Positions 1 to 7,727 of a DNA stretch of 19,663 bases are shown piece after piece. A program made the translations under genes and the position numbers. The DNA comes from Candidatus Woesearchaeota archaeon. GTDB taxonomy: Archaea; Nanobdellota; Nanobdellia; SCGC-AAA011-G17; GW2011-AR17. The stretch spans positions 1-19,663 of the forward strand of contig SICW01000007.1 of NCBI GenBank assembly GCA_009691355.1. Direction: 5' to 3'. A model generated the notes under the pieces. The model was not told where the DNA came from. It ran no database searches and saw only the letters and a list, made by a program, of their open reading frames with translations. How positions within the stretch are numbered: position 1 is the stretch's first letter; each line of letters starts with the position of its first letter.

Positions 1-482
1 ATTAAACCAGGGTATTCTTTTTGGAATTCTTCCATAAATTCTGGAAGGTACCAGTCACCAACAATTCCTATCATTGCTATCCAGAGGTTTTGTTTTGTGA
101 CTTGGTATGCCCAATAGGATGTAGGTCTTTCATCGTTTATTCTTTCCTTTCTAGGATTATAATAGTGATAGTTGGTTGCTTCTATTGTTAGGAGAGGGTG
201 ATGGTCAATGTGGATTATGGGAATGTGTATTGCAGAGATAAAATCTTGTTCTACTACAGGTTTATCTAAAATGACAACAAGATCTGCTTTTTCTTCCTGA
301 ATCTTTCGTAGCATATCATCACCAATTTGGCCTTTTGTAGGGATTCCCTTTCCTTTTTGCTGCCATTTCCACAAGAGGATAAAAGAACACAATCCATCTT
401 GGTCATCATCAAAAATAAAGAGGGGACGTTTTGCTTCTATAAGCATTTTTCGTATTTCTTGAAGTTCAGATTCTAGAATCAT
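1..482 (-). CDS. DHH-family phosphoesterase, N-terminal part (cut by window edge)
   Basis: Reading leftward from the ATG at 482 gives about 160 residues with no stop, so the gene continues past the left edge. Near residues 24-29 there is an acidic FIFDDDQDG stretch, the first metal-binding Asp motif of DHH enzymes. Further on, IHIDHHP is the name-giving DHH motif, and a later VGDWYLPEF stretch fits the following conserved Asp. DHH enzymes are Mn-dependent phosphodiesterases: RecJ-like exonucleases, nanoRNases, cyclic-dinucleotide hydrolases. The C-terminal DHHA1 domain that would separate these is off the window, so the substrate cannot be named. The start codon overlaps the stop of the upstream surface-protein gene as ATGA (479-482), so the two are probably cotranscribed and translationally coupled. 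Family assignment is firm; function within the family is open. Confidence 0.88.
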   Translation of the reverse strand, partial: MILESELQEIRKMLIEAKRPLFIFDDDQDGLCSFILLWKWQQKGKGIPTKGQIGDDMLRKIQEEKADLVVILDKPVVEQDFISAIHIPIIHIDHHPLLTIEATNYHYYNPRKERINDERPTSYWAYQVTKQNLWIAMIGIVGDWYLPEFMEEFQKEYPGL

Positions 483-1996
483 TTTTTGTCCCTATAAAAG
501 TCTGTATAATCTGAAGGAGGAGATGCTCCTGCAGGTGCATATTGGAATGGTGTATTCTCCATCTTTTTTCCAGTCTTTTTAAGGGTTGTGATATAGTATA
601 TAACAATAGCAATGATGAGAATAATGATACTTCCTATTACGAGGATAAGGATTGCTTTTGTTGCACTCTTTTTTTCTTTACATATTCCATTTGTACAAAT
701 AGAACCTTCTTCACAAATGACATCTAAGGCACAACTAGAACAGGTTTCTTCATCTTCTATGATATTATTTCCACAGACTGCGTTTGAACTTTGCTCAGAG
801 AGAATAGAGTCTACATTTACAACTGTCTCTCCAACTATTACAGTCCATGAATGGCTTACTTCATCTGTTCCATCAGAGACTACAACTTTAATTGTGAATA
901 CTCCTTCTGTAGAACTGCTATAGCTTAAGGTGTTTGCAGTTATAGATTGGTCTACATCATCAAGATACCAGGTTGTTGTGAGTGTCTCTTCATCCCCATC
1001 TGAAGAAGTAATGGTAAAGTCTTGAGATTCATCTACATCTAAAGTTGGATCACTCTCTGGGGTATAAGAATCAATGGTTGGAGCATTGTTGCTTGAGCTT
1101 GATGCGGAGCCAACAGTTATTTCAAAGCTGTTACTTGTTACACTTGCTGTTCCATCGCTCGCAGTGATCGTAATATTCTCTGTACCTTCCCAATCAGTTT
1201 CTGGAATGATTAGGATATTTGATTCATTCTGTGTGATGCTTATGTGCTCTGCTGTGATAGAGTAAGTCAGGTTTGTATTTAGATCGATATCTGTAAAGTA
1301 GCTATTCATATTTATTGTTGTGTTTGCATTTGTATCTAGTGTGCTACTGGTAAACTGGTCTGTTAAGAGGGGAGCATCATTGACATTTGTAATGTTGATC
1401 AAGATTTCGTTACTTGATACAGAAGAAGAGCCATATTTCCCTGTAATGGTCACGTTTTGTGATCCGGTGAAATTACCACTAGGACTGATACTTATTCCAT
1501 TATTAGAGTCAATGATGAAAATAGAACTTGAGTTTCCTGAAAAGGTATAGTAACTTGCCCCTGTAAAATAGGTGTCAAGGTCGAAAAGAGTTGAACTATT
1601 GCTATCTTCTGCTGAGCTTTGGTTTGCAATTATTCCTGAGAAGGCTAAGGTTGATATTGTTAAAGAACTATTACTTGAAGCGGAAACGTTCTCTCCGTTA
1701 CTATTGACTGCAAAACAGTTCCAGATATAGGTTCCTTGTGTGAGACTTGAAACCAGAAAATTTGCATTTGTACTGCTATTACTTTGTCCAGTAACCTTGA
1801 TCCAGGATGAACTAGAGGTATTCATGTATAAATCTATAGAGCTTATGGTAAACGTATCACTTGTTGCACAACTAAAGATAATTGAGGTCATATTTGTTGT
1901 GTTCCCTGAACTAGGGGAACTTAAAGAAACAGAAAGCCCAAGAACAGCTGGTAGTAAGAGTATAGTTAAAAGAATGATCACACCTTTTCTTTTCAT
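479..1996 (-). CDS. Secreted, membrane-anchored surface protein with Ig/cadherin-like repeats
   Basis: 505 residues. Residues 1-20 form a signal peptide (MKRKG, then a Leu/Ile-rich core). A long Ser/Thr/Asn-rich ectodomain follows, with several β-sandwich-like repeats. Two carry the cadherin-like pattern 'NVNDAP ... YFTDID ... ITASDGTASV', and a later one reads 'SSDGDEETLTTTWYLDD'. Many N-x-S/T sequons suggest glycosylation. A Cys-rich segment with CGNN...CSSC...C...CTNGIC spacing (about residues 411-441) precedes one transmembrane helix (about 447-469) and a 36-residue cytoplasmic tail. The topology is extracellular adhesin or envelope protein, C-terminally anchored. The TATA-like palindrome at 2017-2026 lies about 26 nt before the ATG, implying a leaderless mRNA. 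The stop overlaps the next gene by ATGA. The binding partner is unknown. The architecture resembles large surface proteins common in DPANN archaea (from memory). Confidence 0.8.
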   Translation of the reverse strand: MKRKGVIILLTILLLPAVLGLSVSLSSPSSGNTTNMTSIIFSCATSDTFTISSIDLYMNTSSSSWIKVTGQSNSSTNANFLVSSLTQGTYIWNCFAVNSNGENVSASSNSSLTISTLAFSGIIANQSSAEDSNSSTLFDLDTYFTGASYYTFSGNSSSIFIIDSNNGISISPSGNFTGSQNVTITGKYGSSSVSSNEILINITNVNDAPLLTDQFTSSTLDTNANTTINMNSYFTDIDLNTNLTYSITAEHISITQNESNILIIPETDWEGTENITITASDGTASVTSNSFEITVGSASSSSNNAPTIDSYTPESDPTLDVDESQDFTITSSDGDEETLTTTWYLDDVDQSITANTLSYSSSTEGVFTIKVVVSDGTDEVSHSWTVIVGETVVNVDSILSEQSSNAVCGNNIIEDEETCSSCALDVICEEGSICTNGICKEKKSATKAILILVIGSIIILIIAIVIYYITTLKKTGKKMENTPFQYAPAGASPPSDYTDFYRDKK

Positions 1997-2016
1997 CTAT
2001 GCTCTGAAGGTAAGAG

Positions 2017-2060
2017 TATTTAAATACCTTTTGTGGACTAAGTATAAATACACTTATAAG
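2017..2060. promoter_or_regulatory. Divergent promoter region: two separate TATA-like boxes
   Basis: The 86-bp gap between the divergent starts at 1996 and 2083 holds TATTTAAATA at 2017-2026, about 26 nt before the minus-strand ATG, and CTTATAAG at 2053-2060, about 26 nt before the plus-strand ATG at 2083. A further TATAAATA lies at 2043-2050. Spacing in both directions fits leaderless transcripts, since the archaeal TATA centre sits about 26-27 nt before the transcription start. Confidence 0.6.
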
Positions 2061-2082
2061 AGTGCTCTCCTTTTGCTGGGCT

Positions 2083-2397
2083 ATGATTTGGACTATTTTA
2101 TTTTATCTGTTTTTGATTCTTGTCTTTTTGGTGTATCTTAAATTAAGTACGTTCAGGCTAAATGGTAAAAAAATTCTCCATTTCCCTATGCGTGTTGCTT
2201 TGGCATTGATCTTTCCTTTAATCTTTATTCTTGTTGCTTTGTTTAGTTCCTTGCTTCTTCTTTTTGTTATGGCCTTGCTTCTTATTGCCCTTCTCTTATT
2301 CCTCATTCTCTTCTTTATAGGCAGAGTGCAAATTTTTTCGAAGAAATCAAAAGTTAGCTCTAGAAATACTGTTATTATTCAAAAAGTTAAGAAATAA
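2083..2397 (+). CDS. Small hydrophobic membrane protein, unknown function
   Basis: 104 residues, beginning MIWTILFYLF. I chose the ATG at 2083 rather than the in-frame GTG at 2062. The TATA-like CTTATAAG (2053-2060) is 27 nt before 2083 but overlaps the area just before 2062, too close to serve it. The protein has an N-terminal membrane helix (about residues 2-21), a short basic loop (RLNGKK), a long Leu/Phe/Ile-rich stretch (about 35-80) that could make two helices, and a basic Lys/Ser-rich C-terminal tail. It converges on eL15 with a 15-bp gap. I recognise no family. The complementary strand over the same bases is open for 67 codons, but that frame is an artefact of Lys/Arg codons opposite Phe/Leu codons. 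Reality rests on the promoter fit and membrane-like composition. Confidence 0.55.
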   Translation: MIWTILFYLFLILVFLVYLKLSTFRLNGKKILHFPMRVALALIFPLIFILVALFSSLLLLFVMALLLIALLLFLILFFIGRVQIFSKKSKVSSRNTVIIQKVKK

Positions 2398-2412
2398 AAA
2401 AATAAAAAGAAT

Positions 2413-2991
2413 TTACTTAGAAAGTCTCTTATTTGCTCTTCTTCCAGGACGGATTTTCTCTCTTCCCATACCGGTATGAAGCATTCCACGAGATTTTTGC
2501 CCTGCAGATGTTCTTCCTCTTAGGACTCTATTTGTATGTTTTCTGTAACAAATCCAATTCAGGTTCTTATCTGCTTTTATTTCTGGCATATATGGATCCA
2601 CCATGATAATTTCATACCAATAGTGAATTCCATCTTTTCCTACCCAGTAGGAGTTGAGGACTTCAAGATTTTTATGTGCTCGTTGTGCTTTTTGCTCTGC
2701 GATCCATTGATAGGACATACCTACTATTTTTTTTCGTCTCATAGTTTTAGAACGTCTTCCATGCTTTCGTGCTTCTCGTTTTCTTCCACCACGAAGAACA
2801 CGTACGCGAGTAATAGTAATTCCTTTCTTTGCTTTGTAGCCTAGAGAACGTGCACGATCCAAACGAGTTGGTCTTTCTGCTGATGTGATTACGTCTTCTT
2901 TACGCCATTGAATAAGTCTTTGTTTATAGATCTCTCCAAGTTTTTCTTTTGGTTGGGTCCAGAGATCTCTGATTGCTTGATACATTCCCAT
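2413..2991 (-). CDS. rpl15e: Large ribosomal subunit protein eL15 (L15e)
   Basis: 192 residues, the usual archaeal length. Recognised by the start MGMYQAIRDLW, the basic RVRVLRGGRKREARKHGRRSK-type stretch (split here at the usual eL15 position around residues 62-83), 'NLEVLNSYWVGKDGIHYWYEIIMVDP' spread over about 108-133, and the C-terminal GLRG/GRTSAGQKSRG-type rRNA-binding segment. eL15 is an archaeal/eukaryotic 60S-type protein that binds 23S rRNA. The ATG at 2991 is preceded by GGAG at 3003-3006 (11-nt spacing), which favours it over the second Met at 2985. No leaderless-distance TATA is seen. Boxes are possible near 3041-3053 or 3076-3086, so the leader is probably 30-60 nt. It stands alone and converges with the small membrane-protein gene. 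Confidence 0.96.
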   Translation of the reverse strand: MGMYQAIRDLWTQPKEKLGEIYKQRLIQWRKEDVITSAERPTRLDRARSLGYKAKKGITITRVRVLRGGRKREARKHGRRSKTMRRKKIVGMSYQWIAEQKAQRAHKNLEVLNSYWVGKDGIHYWYEIIMVDPYMPEIKADKNLNWICYRKHTNRVLRGRTSAGQKSRGMLHTGMGREKIRPGRRANKRLSK

Positions 2992-3148
2992 TTTGTTTTT
3001 TTCTCCATTTTCCTTTAGGATTCAGGTTGCAAAGCCCACATCTCCTTTGTAAAGGTATGTGCAACTGGAATTTTTGAGCTTTTTAAAGGTTTCTCTTCAA
3101 CTTTTAGAAAAGGAAAGCTTTTTATCTATAGCCTATAAACTCGATATT

Positions 3149-3552
3149 ATGAGATATGATATTCTTTATCTTGAAGATGATCAGTCAGTACATACTCTTT
3201 TTTGGACATTATGCATGGGGATTATGGCCTAAACTTTATTAGTTTCTTAAGTGGTGTGAAAGCTTTGGATTTCTTACGTGCAAATCCTTCTACGCTTCCT
3301 TTGGCGTATCTTTGTGATATGCGTATTCCTGGGAGTTTAGAAGAGTTAGCTTCACCTTTAGAGATTTGTCGATTTGTTCTAAATAATGGTTCATTAGATC
3401 TTTTTCGTTTCTATACTGGTCATGTGTCTGAACATGATAGAGAAGTGCTTCAATTGACGGGGGTACCATTTTTTCTAAAGCCTGATTTTAAAGAACCACG
3501 TGCCTTTTTTGCACAAGTACGAGCGTATAGAGATAGCTTGGACAAGGCATAG
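3149..3552 (+). pseudogene. Response-regulator receiver domain, split by a -1 frameshift
   Basis: From the ATG at 3149 the frame reads MRYDILYLEDDQSVHTLF and then stops soon after in WTLCMGIMA. From 3202 the next frame continues LDIMHGDYGL... to 3552. Joined at the six-T run 3198-3203, the result is a 134-residue single-domain receiver: acidic pair D10/D11, phospho-acceptor D57 in LCDMRIPG, switch T90 in FYTGH, and K111 in FLKPD, all at canonical places. The protein would be a CheY-like phosphorelay receiver with no output domain. Its kinase is not in the window. A TATA-like TTTTTATCTA (3119-3128) sits about 26 nt before 3149, which supports that start. One extra T would repair the frame, so the causes to weigh are a sequencing or assembly error, a real null mutation, or slippage at the T run. 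The receiver identity is firm; its working state is not. Confidence 0.75.
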
Positions 3553-3562
3553 GCGCGCAGAA

Positions 3563-3570
3563 CTTATATA
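3563..3570 (+). promoter_or_regulatory. TATA box of nreA
   Basis: CTTATATA centred about 27 nt before the ATG at 3593. The spacing implies a leaderless transcript that starts at or next to the start codon. Confidence 0.6.
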
Positions 3571-3592
3571 GGATATTTTCTTTTTTATTTGT

Positions 3593-4834
3593 ATGAAAAA
3601 GGATTGCTTTTCTTGCCATGGAAAATGGTATACACAACCCATGTCATGTGGGCATAGTTTTTGTCCTATCTATACCAAGCTTCCTCAGATGAAAACTATT
3701 CGTTTAGAAAAAGAAAATTTTGTGGGAACTGCTCCTAGTGTTTTTGTAGGAAGATATGGCTATCCAAATTTGAATGTGGGAATACTTGCACCTCCTGAAA
3801 CTGTGGAAAAGGATGGGGAGTTGTATGATGCGCCTAAAGAATGGAGTAGTCGTGGCTTTCAAATTCAGGATGTTTTGGATTTTCGTTCTGTCCTGATTAA
3901 CTCCCGTATGCAGGCACCTGTGAAAGCTGCACATAAATATATTGAGATTACACAAGAAGTTGCTATGGCCTCTAAGCCTGTTGATGTAGAATTCTTTCTG
4001 CAGAAAAAACCTACGTATCAGATAAGTACTTCCAATGTAGAAACTATGCTTGGTGCGCATGCACAACTTAAGAGGGCTGTGCTTACAAGTAATCCTCATA
4101 TTGACTCTCGTGTGGACAAAGTTGTGAGTGATAATGATTTGAAAGCTTCTGAGGCTATTACTACTCTTTATAAAAAAGGATTTGATGAGACCTTTCTTAC
4201 ACGTATTCTTTCTGTTGGAAATTTAGGGTTGAAGACTCAGAGAAAACTCGTTCCTACTCGATGGGGGATTACTGCAACAGATGATATTATTGGAAAAAAG
4301 TTGATTGAAGAAATTAAAGATTATAAGGTTACAGATTATTCCCTCTTTTTTGATGGTTATCTTGGGAATTATTTTCTCGTCCTTTTTTTCCCTAGAATTT
4401 GGAGCTATGAATTATTTGAAATGTATATGCCTTCTACTCTTTTGAACCCGGATGAGGAAGTAAAGTTTACTACTGATCATGAATTGTATGATGGAAGAAA
4501 AGGCTATGTTTCTGAAACTGCTGGAGGATACTATGCTTGTCGTATGGGGATTTTAGAAAAATTACAGTCTTTGAAGAGACAGGGTTCTATTGTCGTTCTT
4601 CGTTTTATTACAGATGAATATACTACTCCTTTAGGTGTGTGGGTTGTACGTGAAGCAACACGAAAGGCGTTGGAGAAAGGGAGAGAGTTTGCTTCTGAAG
4701 ATGAGATGATTTCTTATGTAAAGCAGTTTATTTTACAACGGCTTCATTTTGATATATCTCCTCTTCTGAAACAAAGTAAAATTTTGAACTATATACATAC
4801 ACAAAAGACTTTGTTTGATTTTAGTTCTAAGTAA
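3593..4834 (+). CDS. nreA: Archaeal DNA repair protein NreA with C-terminal PIP box
   Basis: 413 residues, the usual Nre length. The N-terminus holds a four-Cys zinc site (C5-x2-C8 ... C19-x4-C24). Then comes the Nre core, including 'FVGTAPSVFVGRYGYPNLNVGIL' spread over about 43-65, the 'ASEAITTLYKKGFDE' region, 'RKLVPTRWGITATDD' near 216-230, and a C-terminal 'GGYYACRMGILEKL' segment. The end is QKTLFDFSSK, a PCNA-interacting (PIP) motif with Q404, L407 and F410. In haloarchaea, NreA acts in repair of DNA alkylation damage such as that caused by mitomycin C, and the PIP motif binds PCNA (family knowledge). The gene starts 40 nt after the receiver-domain gene but has its own TATA box, so it is probably transcribed independently. 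The zinc site and PIP box together make the assignment strong. Confidence 0.92.
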   Translation: MKKDCFSCHGKWYTQPMSCGHSFCPIYTKLPQMKTIRLEKENFVGTAPSVFVGRYGYPNLNVGILAPPETVEKDGELYDAPKEWSSRGFQIQDVLDFRSVLINSRMQAPVKAAHKYIEITQEVAMASKPVDVEFFLQKKPTYQISTSNVETMLGAHAQLKRAVLTSNPHIDSRVDKVVSDNDLKASEAITTLYKKGFDETFLTRILSVGNLGLKTQRKLVPTRWGITATDDIIGKKLIEEIKDYKVTDYSLFFDGYLGNYFLVLFFPRIWSYELFEMYMPSTLLNPDEEVKFTTDHELYDGRKGYVSETAGGYYACRMGILEKLQSLKRQGSIVVLRFITDEYTTPLGVWVVREATRKALEKGREFASEDEMISYVKQFILQRLHFDISPLLKQSKILNYIHTQKTLFDFSSK

Positions 4835-4898
4835 CCCCTAAAAATAATATGTTCTCTGTTTATAGATTAAATATCGTAGAAATTTTAAAAGGTTTAAA

Positions 4899-4997
4899 GG
4901 GGGCACCTTGTGGGTGCCACCAATAAACACAGGGAGGGATTGCCTTAATGAACTACTCTATAGGGGTATTCCCTTGTTTATAAAGATGCTGTTTTTG
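4899..4997 (+). ncRNA. Candidate structured small RNA (two hairpins) between convergent genes
   Basis: The 198-bp gap after nreA has no credible ORF but strong dyads. Hairpin 1: GGCACC (4902-4907) with GGTGCC (4913-4918), loop of five. Hairpin 2: ATAAACA plus AGGGA (4923-4929, 4931-4935, one bulged C) with TCCCT plus TGTTTAT (4970-4981), enclosing a 34-nt internal region that can fold further. A T run (4992-4996, GTTTTTG) follows. A TATA-like ATTAAATA (4867-4874) lies about 28 nt before the G run at 4899, so a transcript starting there would hold both hairpins and end at the T run. No C/D box pair is seen, and no ACA stands directly after either hairpin. It could instead be a bidirectional terminator or the 3' UTR of nreA or aCPSF1. 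Confidence 0.35.
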
Positions 4998-5032
4998 TAG
5001 TTCCCTTACAGGAGTACAAATTACTAAGAAAT

Positions 5033-6934
5033 TTACACTAATCTAATGGTGTCTAAGTTTCTGGGTACAGAGGTTTCCACGTGCATTACTTTGTGCACGG
5101 TAGAAGCAAGATCTAAGCATTTTGATGCTTCTCCATGCTGGGTAATTACTCTTCTTGGTTTTGGGTCTAAGTTTCGTAAGAAAGCCATGAGCTGAGGTCT
5201 TGAAGAGTGTCCTGAAAATCCTTTAATGACTACAACTTCACAGCGGACTTTAACGACTTCACTTCTATTTTCTCCAGAAGAAAAGGAAATTTCTTTTTCA
5301 CCATTTTGGATGCGACGACCTAGGGATCCTTCTGCTTGATACGATGTTAAAATAACTATATTTTTTGGATTTTCTGAAAGGACTTTGAAATATTCTACAG
5401 AAGCTCCCCCAGTTAGCATTCCTGATGTTGCAATGATAATACTTGATTCTCCAGAGTGCATGACTTCTTGCATTTCTTTTTGGGAACCTACTTTCTTAAA
5501 AATTGGAGATAAGAAAGGATTGTGATCTTCAAAGAATAGTTGTTTTCGTACGATAGGGTTAAAGAATTCGGGATAGGCTGTGTGAATTGCAGTTACGTCC
5601 CAGACAAGGCCCTGGACATGAATAGGGATACTTGGTAAGGTTCCTTCACGTGTCGCACGTTCCACCATGAGCATGATTTCTTGGGAACGACCAACTCCCA
5701 ATACAGGAAGGAGAATTTTTCCACCACGTTCAATCGTTTTCTTAATAAGGTCCATAAAAAGGTCTTCGGACTCTTTTCTGGGTGGAAGAACATCATCTTT
5801 TGAACCATACGTAGATTCAATAATAACAGTTTCTAGACGTGGGAATTTTGTGACTGCCTTTGCTAATAAGTTAGAGTTGTCATATAACATATCCCCTGTG
5901 TAGAGAAGATTGTGCAATCCGTTTCCAATGTGTAAGTGTGTCATTGCTGAACCAAGAATATGGCCTGCATTGTAGAAGGTCATACGAATATCGGGAGTAA
6001 TGTCTGCAACTTCTTCGTAGCCAATGCAAATTGTTTGCTTTACCATTTGCTTGACATCTGCAACGTCAAAGGGAGGTTTTTGTGCATTCTTAAAACCAAT
6101 AGAAATAAAATCTAATGCTAAGAGAGACATAACATCCCGTGTAGGTTCGGTACAATAAATTGGGCCGCTATAACCATACTTTACAAGTAGAGGAACCATT
6201 GCACTATGGTCTAAGTGGGCGTGTGAAATAATCACTGCATCAATTTCATTAATTCTAAATTCTGGAGAATCAAAGTGGGGGTATGCGTGCTCTTCAGAAG
6301 CTGAAGGGTTGATACCGCAATCTAAGACAATGCGTGATTCTGGTGTTTGTAAGAGAAAACAAGATCGACCAACTTGACGACCAGCACCTAAGGTTGTAAT
6401 ACGCACCCATTCCTCTTTCCTTCCACGAATCCAACCATTGTAGATTCTTTTTCCAACTTCATTGAGGAATCTCTTACGTGAATCGTTATTTTCGTAGAGT
6501 ACTGCGCGGATATTTTCTGTAATCTTTGAGCGAATAGATGGCATCCTTCGAATGATTGGAACCCAAACTGTTTTTTCTTTTATTTCTCGGAGAAGTTCTC
6601 CAGTTTGACCAATTGCTACACCTGGTTTTTCTGCTTCGATAATAACCGTACTTCGGGGTGCATCAAAAATAATGTTGTCTATGTTTGCTTCAGCTGGAAG
6701 AATCTCTTTGATAATTTTCTCTGCTTTTTCCATGTCCATACAAATAGATGGGTCAGGACGGAGTTCGATTCTTTTCTTAAAGTCATTGACTAATTTTTTA
6801 ATTTCACCTTTATTATCTAAGAAAAATTCTTTACTTTTGGTGTAAATAATTATGTTTGCAGCTTCAAAGCTTGCACTAGCTACTTCTGCTTCTTTTGGTA
6901 ACTTGCTTATAATTTCACTAAGTATGTCTGTCAT
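5033..6934 (-). CDS. fttA: aCPSF1/FttA: KH-β-CASP ribonuclease, transcription termination factor
   Basis: 633 residues, the typical aCPSF1 length. The first ~145 residues are the two KH-like RNA-binding domains, with 'VAIGQTGELLREIKEKT' as the KH loop of the second. The metallo-β-lactamase core follows: 'LGAGRQVGRSCFLL', 'VLDCGINPS', and the zinc motif HAHLDH at residues 238-243, then GHILGSAM and 'LLYTGDM'. The β-CASP cap includes 'VIIESTYGSKDD', 'ILLPVLGVGRSQEIMLM' and 'IIIATSGMLTGGAS'. The C-terminal SGHSS (H576) and 'VITQHGE' supply the last metal ligands. The archaeal enzyme cleaves nascent RNA at U-rich sites and terminates transcription in the manner of CPSF73. It follows psmB by 36 bp, an arrangement conserved in many archaea. 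All catalytic motifs are intact. Confidence 0.96.
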   Translation of the reverse strand: MTDILSEIISKLPKEAEVASASFEAANIIIYTKSKEFFLDNKGEIKKLVNDFKKRIELRPDPSICMDMEKAEKIIKEILPAEANIDNIIFDAPRSTVIIEAEKPGVAIGQTGELLREIKEKTVWVPIIRRMPSIRSKITENIRAVLYENNDSRKRFLNEVGKRIYNGWIRGRKEEWVRITTLGAGRQVGRSCFLLQTPESRIVLDCGINPSASEEHAYPHFDSPEFRINEIDAVIISHAHLDHSAMVPLLVKYGYSGPIYCTEPTRDVMSLLALDFISIGFKNAQKPPFDVADVKQMVKQTICIGYEEVADITPDIRMTFYNAGHILGSAMTHLHIGNGLHNLLYTGDMLYDNSNLLAKAVTKFPRLETVIIESTYGSKDDVLPPRKESEDLFMDLIKKTIERGGKILLPVLGVGRSQEIMLMVERATREGTLPSIPIHVQGLVWDVTAIHTAYPEFFNPIVRKQLFFEDHNPFLSPIFKKVGSQKEMQEVMHSGESSIIIATSGMLTGGASVEYFKVLSENPKNIVILTSYQAEGSLGRRIQNGEKEISFSSGENRSEVVKVRCEVVVIKGFSGHSSRPQLMAFLRNLDPKPRRVITQHGEASKCLDLASTVHKVMHVETSVPRNLDTIRLV

Positions 6935-6970
6935 TTTTTAAAATATAAAAAAGAAGAGTCTAGAAGAGTT
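6935..6970 (-). promoter_or_regulatory. U-rich spacer between psmB and aCPSF1
   Basis: On the minus strand the 36-nt gap reads as a repeated CTCTTCT element, then a T-rich run (TTCTTTTTTATATTTT), then the aCPSF1 ATG. No Shine-Dalgarno is visible before that ATG. The TATA-like portion is only about 12 nt from the start, too close for a leaderless promoter. A U-rich tract of this kind is the type of sequence at which aCPSF1 terminates transcription, so read-through versus termination here could set the aCPSF1/psmB ratio. That last point is inference. Confidence 0.3.
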
Positions 6971-7603
6971 TTATTTCATAATAGACTTTACTTCTTTTGA
7001 GATTACGTATTCTACTCCACTAGGGTTAATTACAATAACATCAATTCCATTTCCTGTTGCGACATCTCTGCTCATTGCAGCAGTTAATGCACGTACAGCA
7101 ATATCTTTTCCTTCTTCTACAGAAAGATCTTTTTTGTAGAGTGTTTCTAGGACTCCTAGAGCAACGGAGGAACCAGAACCGTCTGAAGCATAATCATCTA
7201 CATCCATGATACTCCCATCAAAGGAAATCTCATAAAGGCTGTAACCAGATTTGTCGTAGCCTCCAAAGAGGAAACCGACAATTCCAGGAATCATACTTGG
7301 ACGTCGAATGTTTGAATAGGCTAAATTTGCGAGAAGGTTTGCAGCTTCTTTGACGGAAGGCTCTTTTCCTTTTCGCATTTTTAAGAGCATGATTTGCGCT
7401 CGAATAATTTTGGTGAAGAGTTGAATGTCAGATACTAGGCCTGCGGTGGTAATAGCCATGTGGTCACTTACAGGAACAACTTTGGTCGTTTTTTTGTGTG
7501 CTATTAAATATCCTGCAGTTGCTCGTCTATCTGCAGCCATAACTACGCCATCTTTACAGATCATTGCTATTGTTGTTGTCCCATGTTTTGGGTTTGCTTC
7601 CAT
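6971..7603 (-). CDS. psmB: 20S proteasome β subunit (PsmB), N-terminal nucleophile protease
   Basis: 210 residues. An eight-residue propeptide MEANPKHG precedes the catalytic T9, which becomes Thr1 after autocleavage. Other active-site residues are in place: D25 (Asp17 of the mature form) in AADRRAT and K41 (Lys33) in HKKTTKV. The later GSGSS segment and a conserved Asp further on are also typical. β subunits form the two inner heptameric rings of the 20S core and degrade unfolded proteins delivered by PAN or other ATPases. Only one β gene is in this window, and the α subunit is elsewhere. The start is fixed by GAGGTG at 7614-7619, ten nt before the ATG. A TATA box lies around 7668-7680, giving a leader of about 43 nt. 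First gene of a two-gene unit with aCPSF1. Confidence 0.97.
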   Translation of the reverse strand: MEANPKHGTTTIAMICKDGVVMAADRRATAGYLIAHKKTTKVVPVSDHMAITTAGLVSDIQLFTKIIRAQIMLLKMRKGKEPSVKEAANLLANLAYSNIRRPSMIPGIVGFLFGGYDKSGYSLYEISFDGSIMDVDDYASDGSGSSVALGVLETLYKKDLSVEEGKDIAVRALTAAMSRDVATGNGIDVIVINPSGVEYVISKEVKSIMK

Positions 7604-7667
7604 TTTTGATGAACACCTCGTAAATTATTCAGAACTTCTTTTTCTAGAGTTAGTAATCCTTGTAGGA

Positions 7668-7680
7668 TTTATATAGTTTA
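7668..7680 (-). promoter_or_regulatory. TATA box of the psmB-aCPSF1 unit
   Basis: On the minus strand the region reads AAACTATATAAATCC. Its centre is about 70 nt before the psmB ATG, predicting a leader of about 43 nt that includes the GAGGTG ribosome-binding site. It lies in the 124-bp gap downstream of the CCA-adding enzyme gene, which points the same way, so psmB has its own promoter. Confidence 0.55.
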
Positions 7681-7727
7681 TGGTTGTGCTTTTTATTCGA
7701 CTTTGCCTATAGAATATCATTTTAGGC

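Noticed and set aside
2062..2082. GTG start at 2062 for the small membrane protein
   Set aside because: The TATA-like box at 2053-2060 is too close for that start and is exactly placed for the ATG at 2083.
2103..2306. Lys/Arg-rich open frame on the minus strand opposite the small membrane protein
   Set aside because: Its composition is just the complement of Phe/Leu codons on the other strand, and it has no promoter at proper distance and no ribosome-binding site.
4899..4997. C/D-box guide RNA as the identity of the hairpin region
   Set aside because: No RTGATGA/CTGA pair is present. An H/ACA guide is also unproven because no ACA stands right after either stem.
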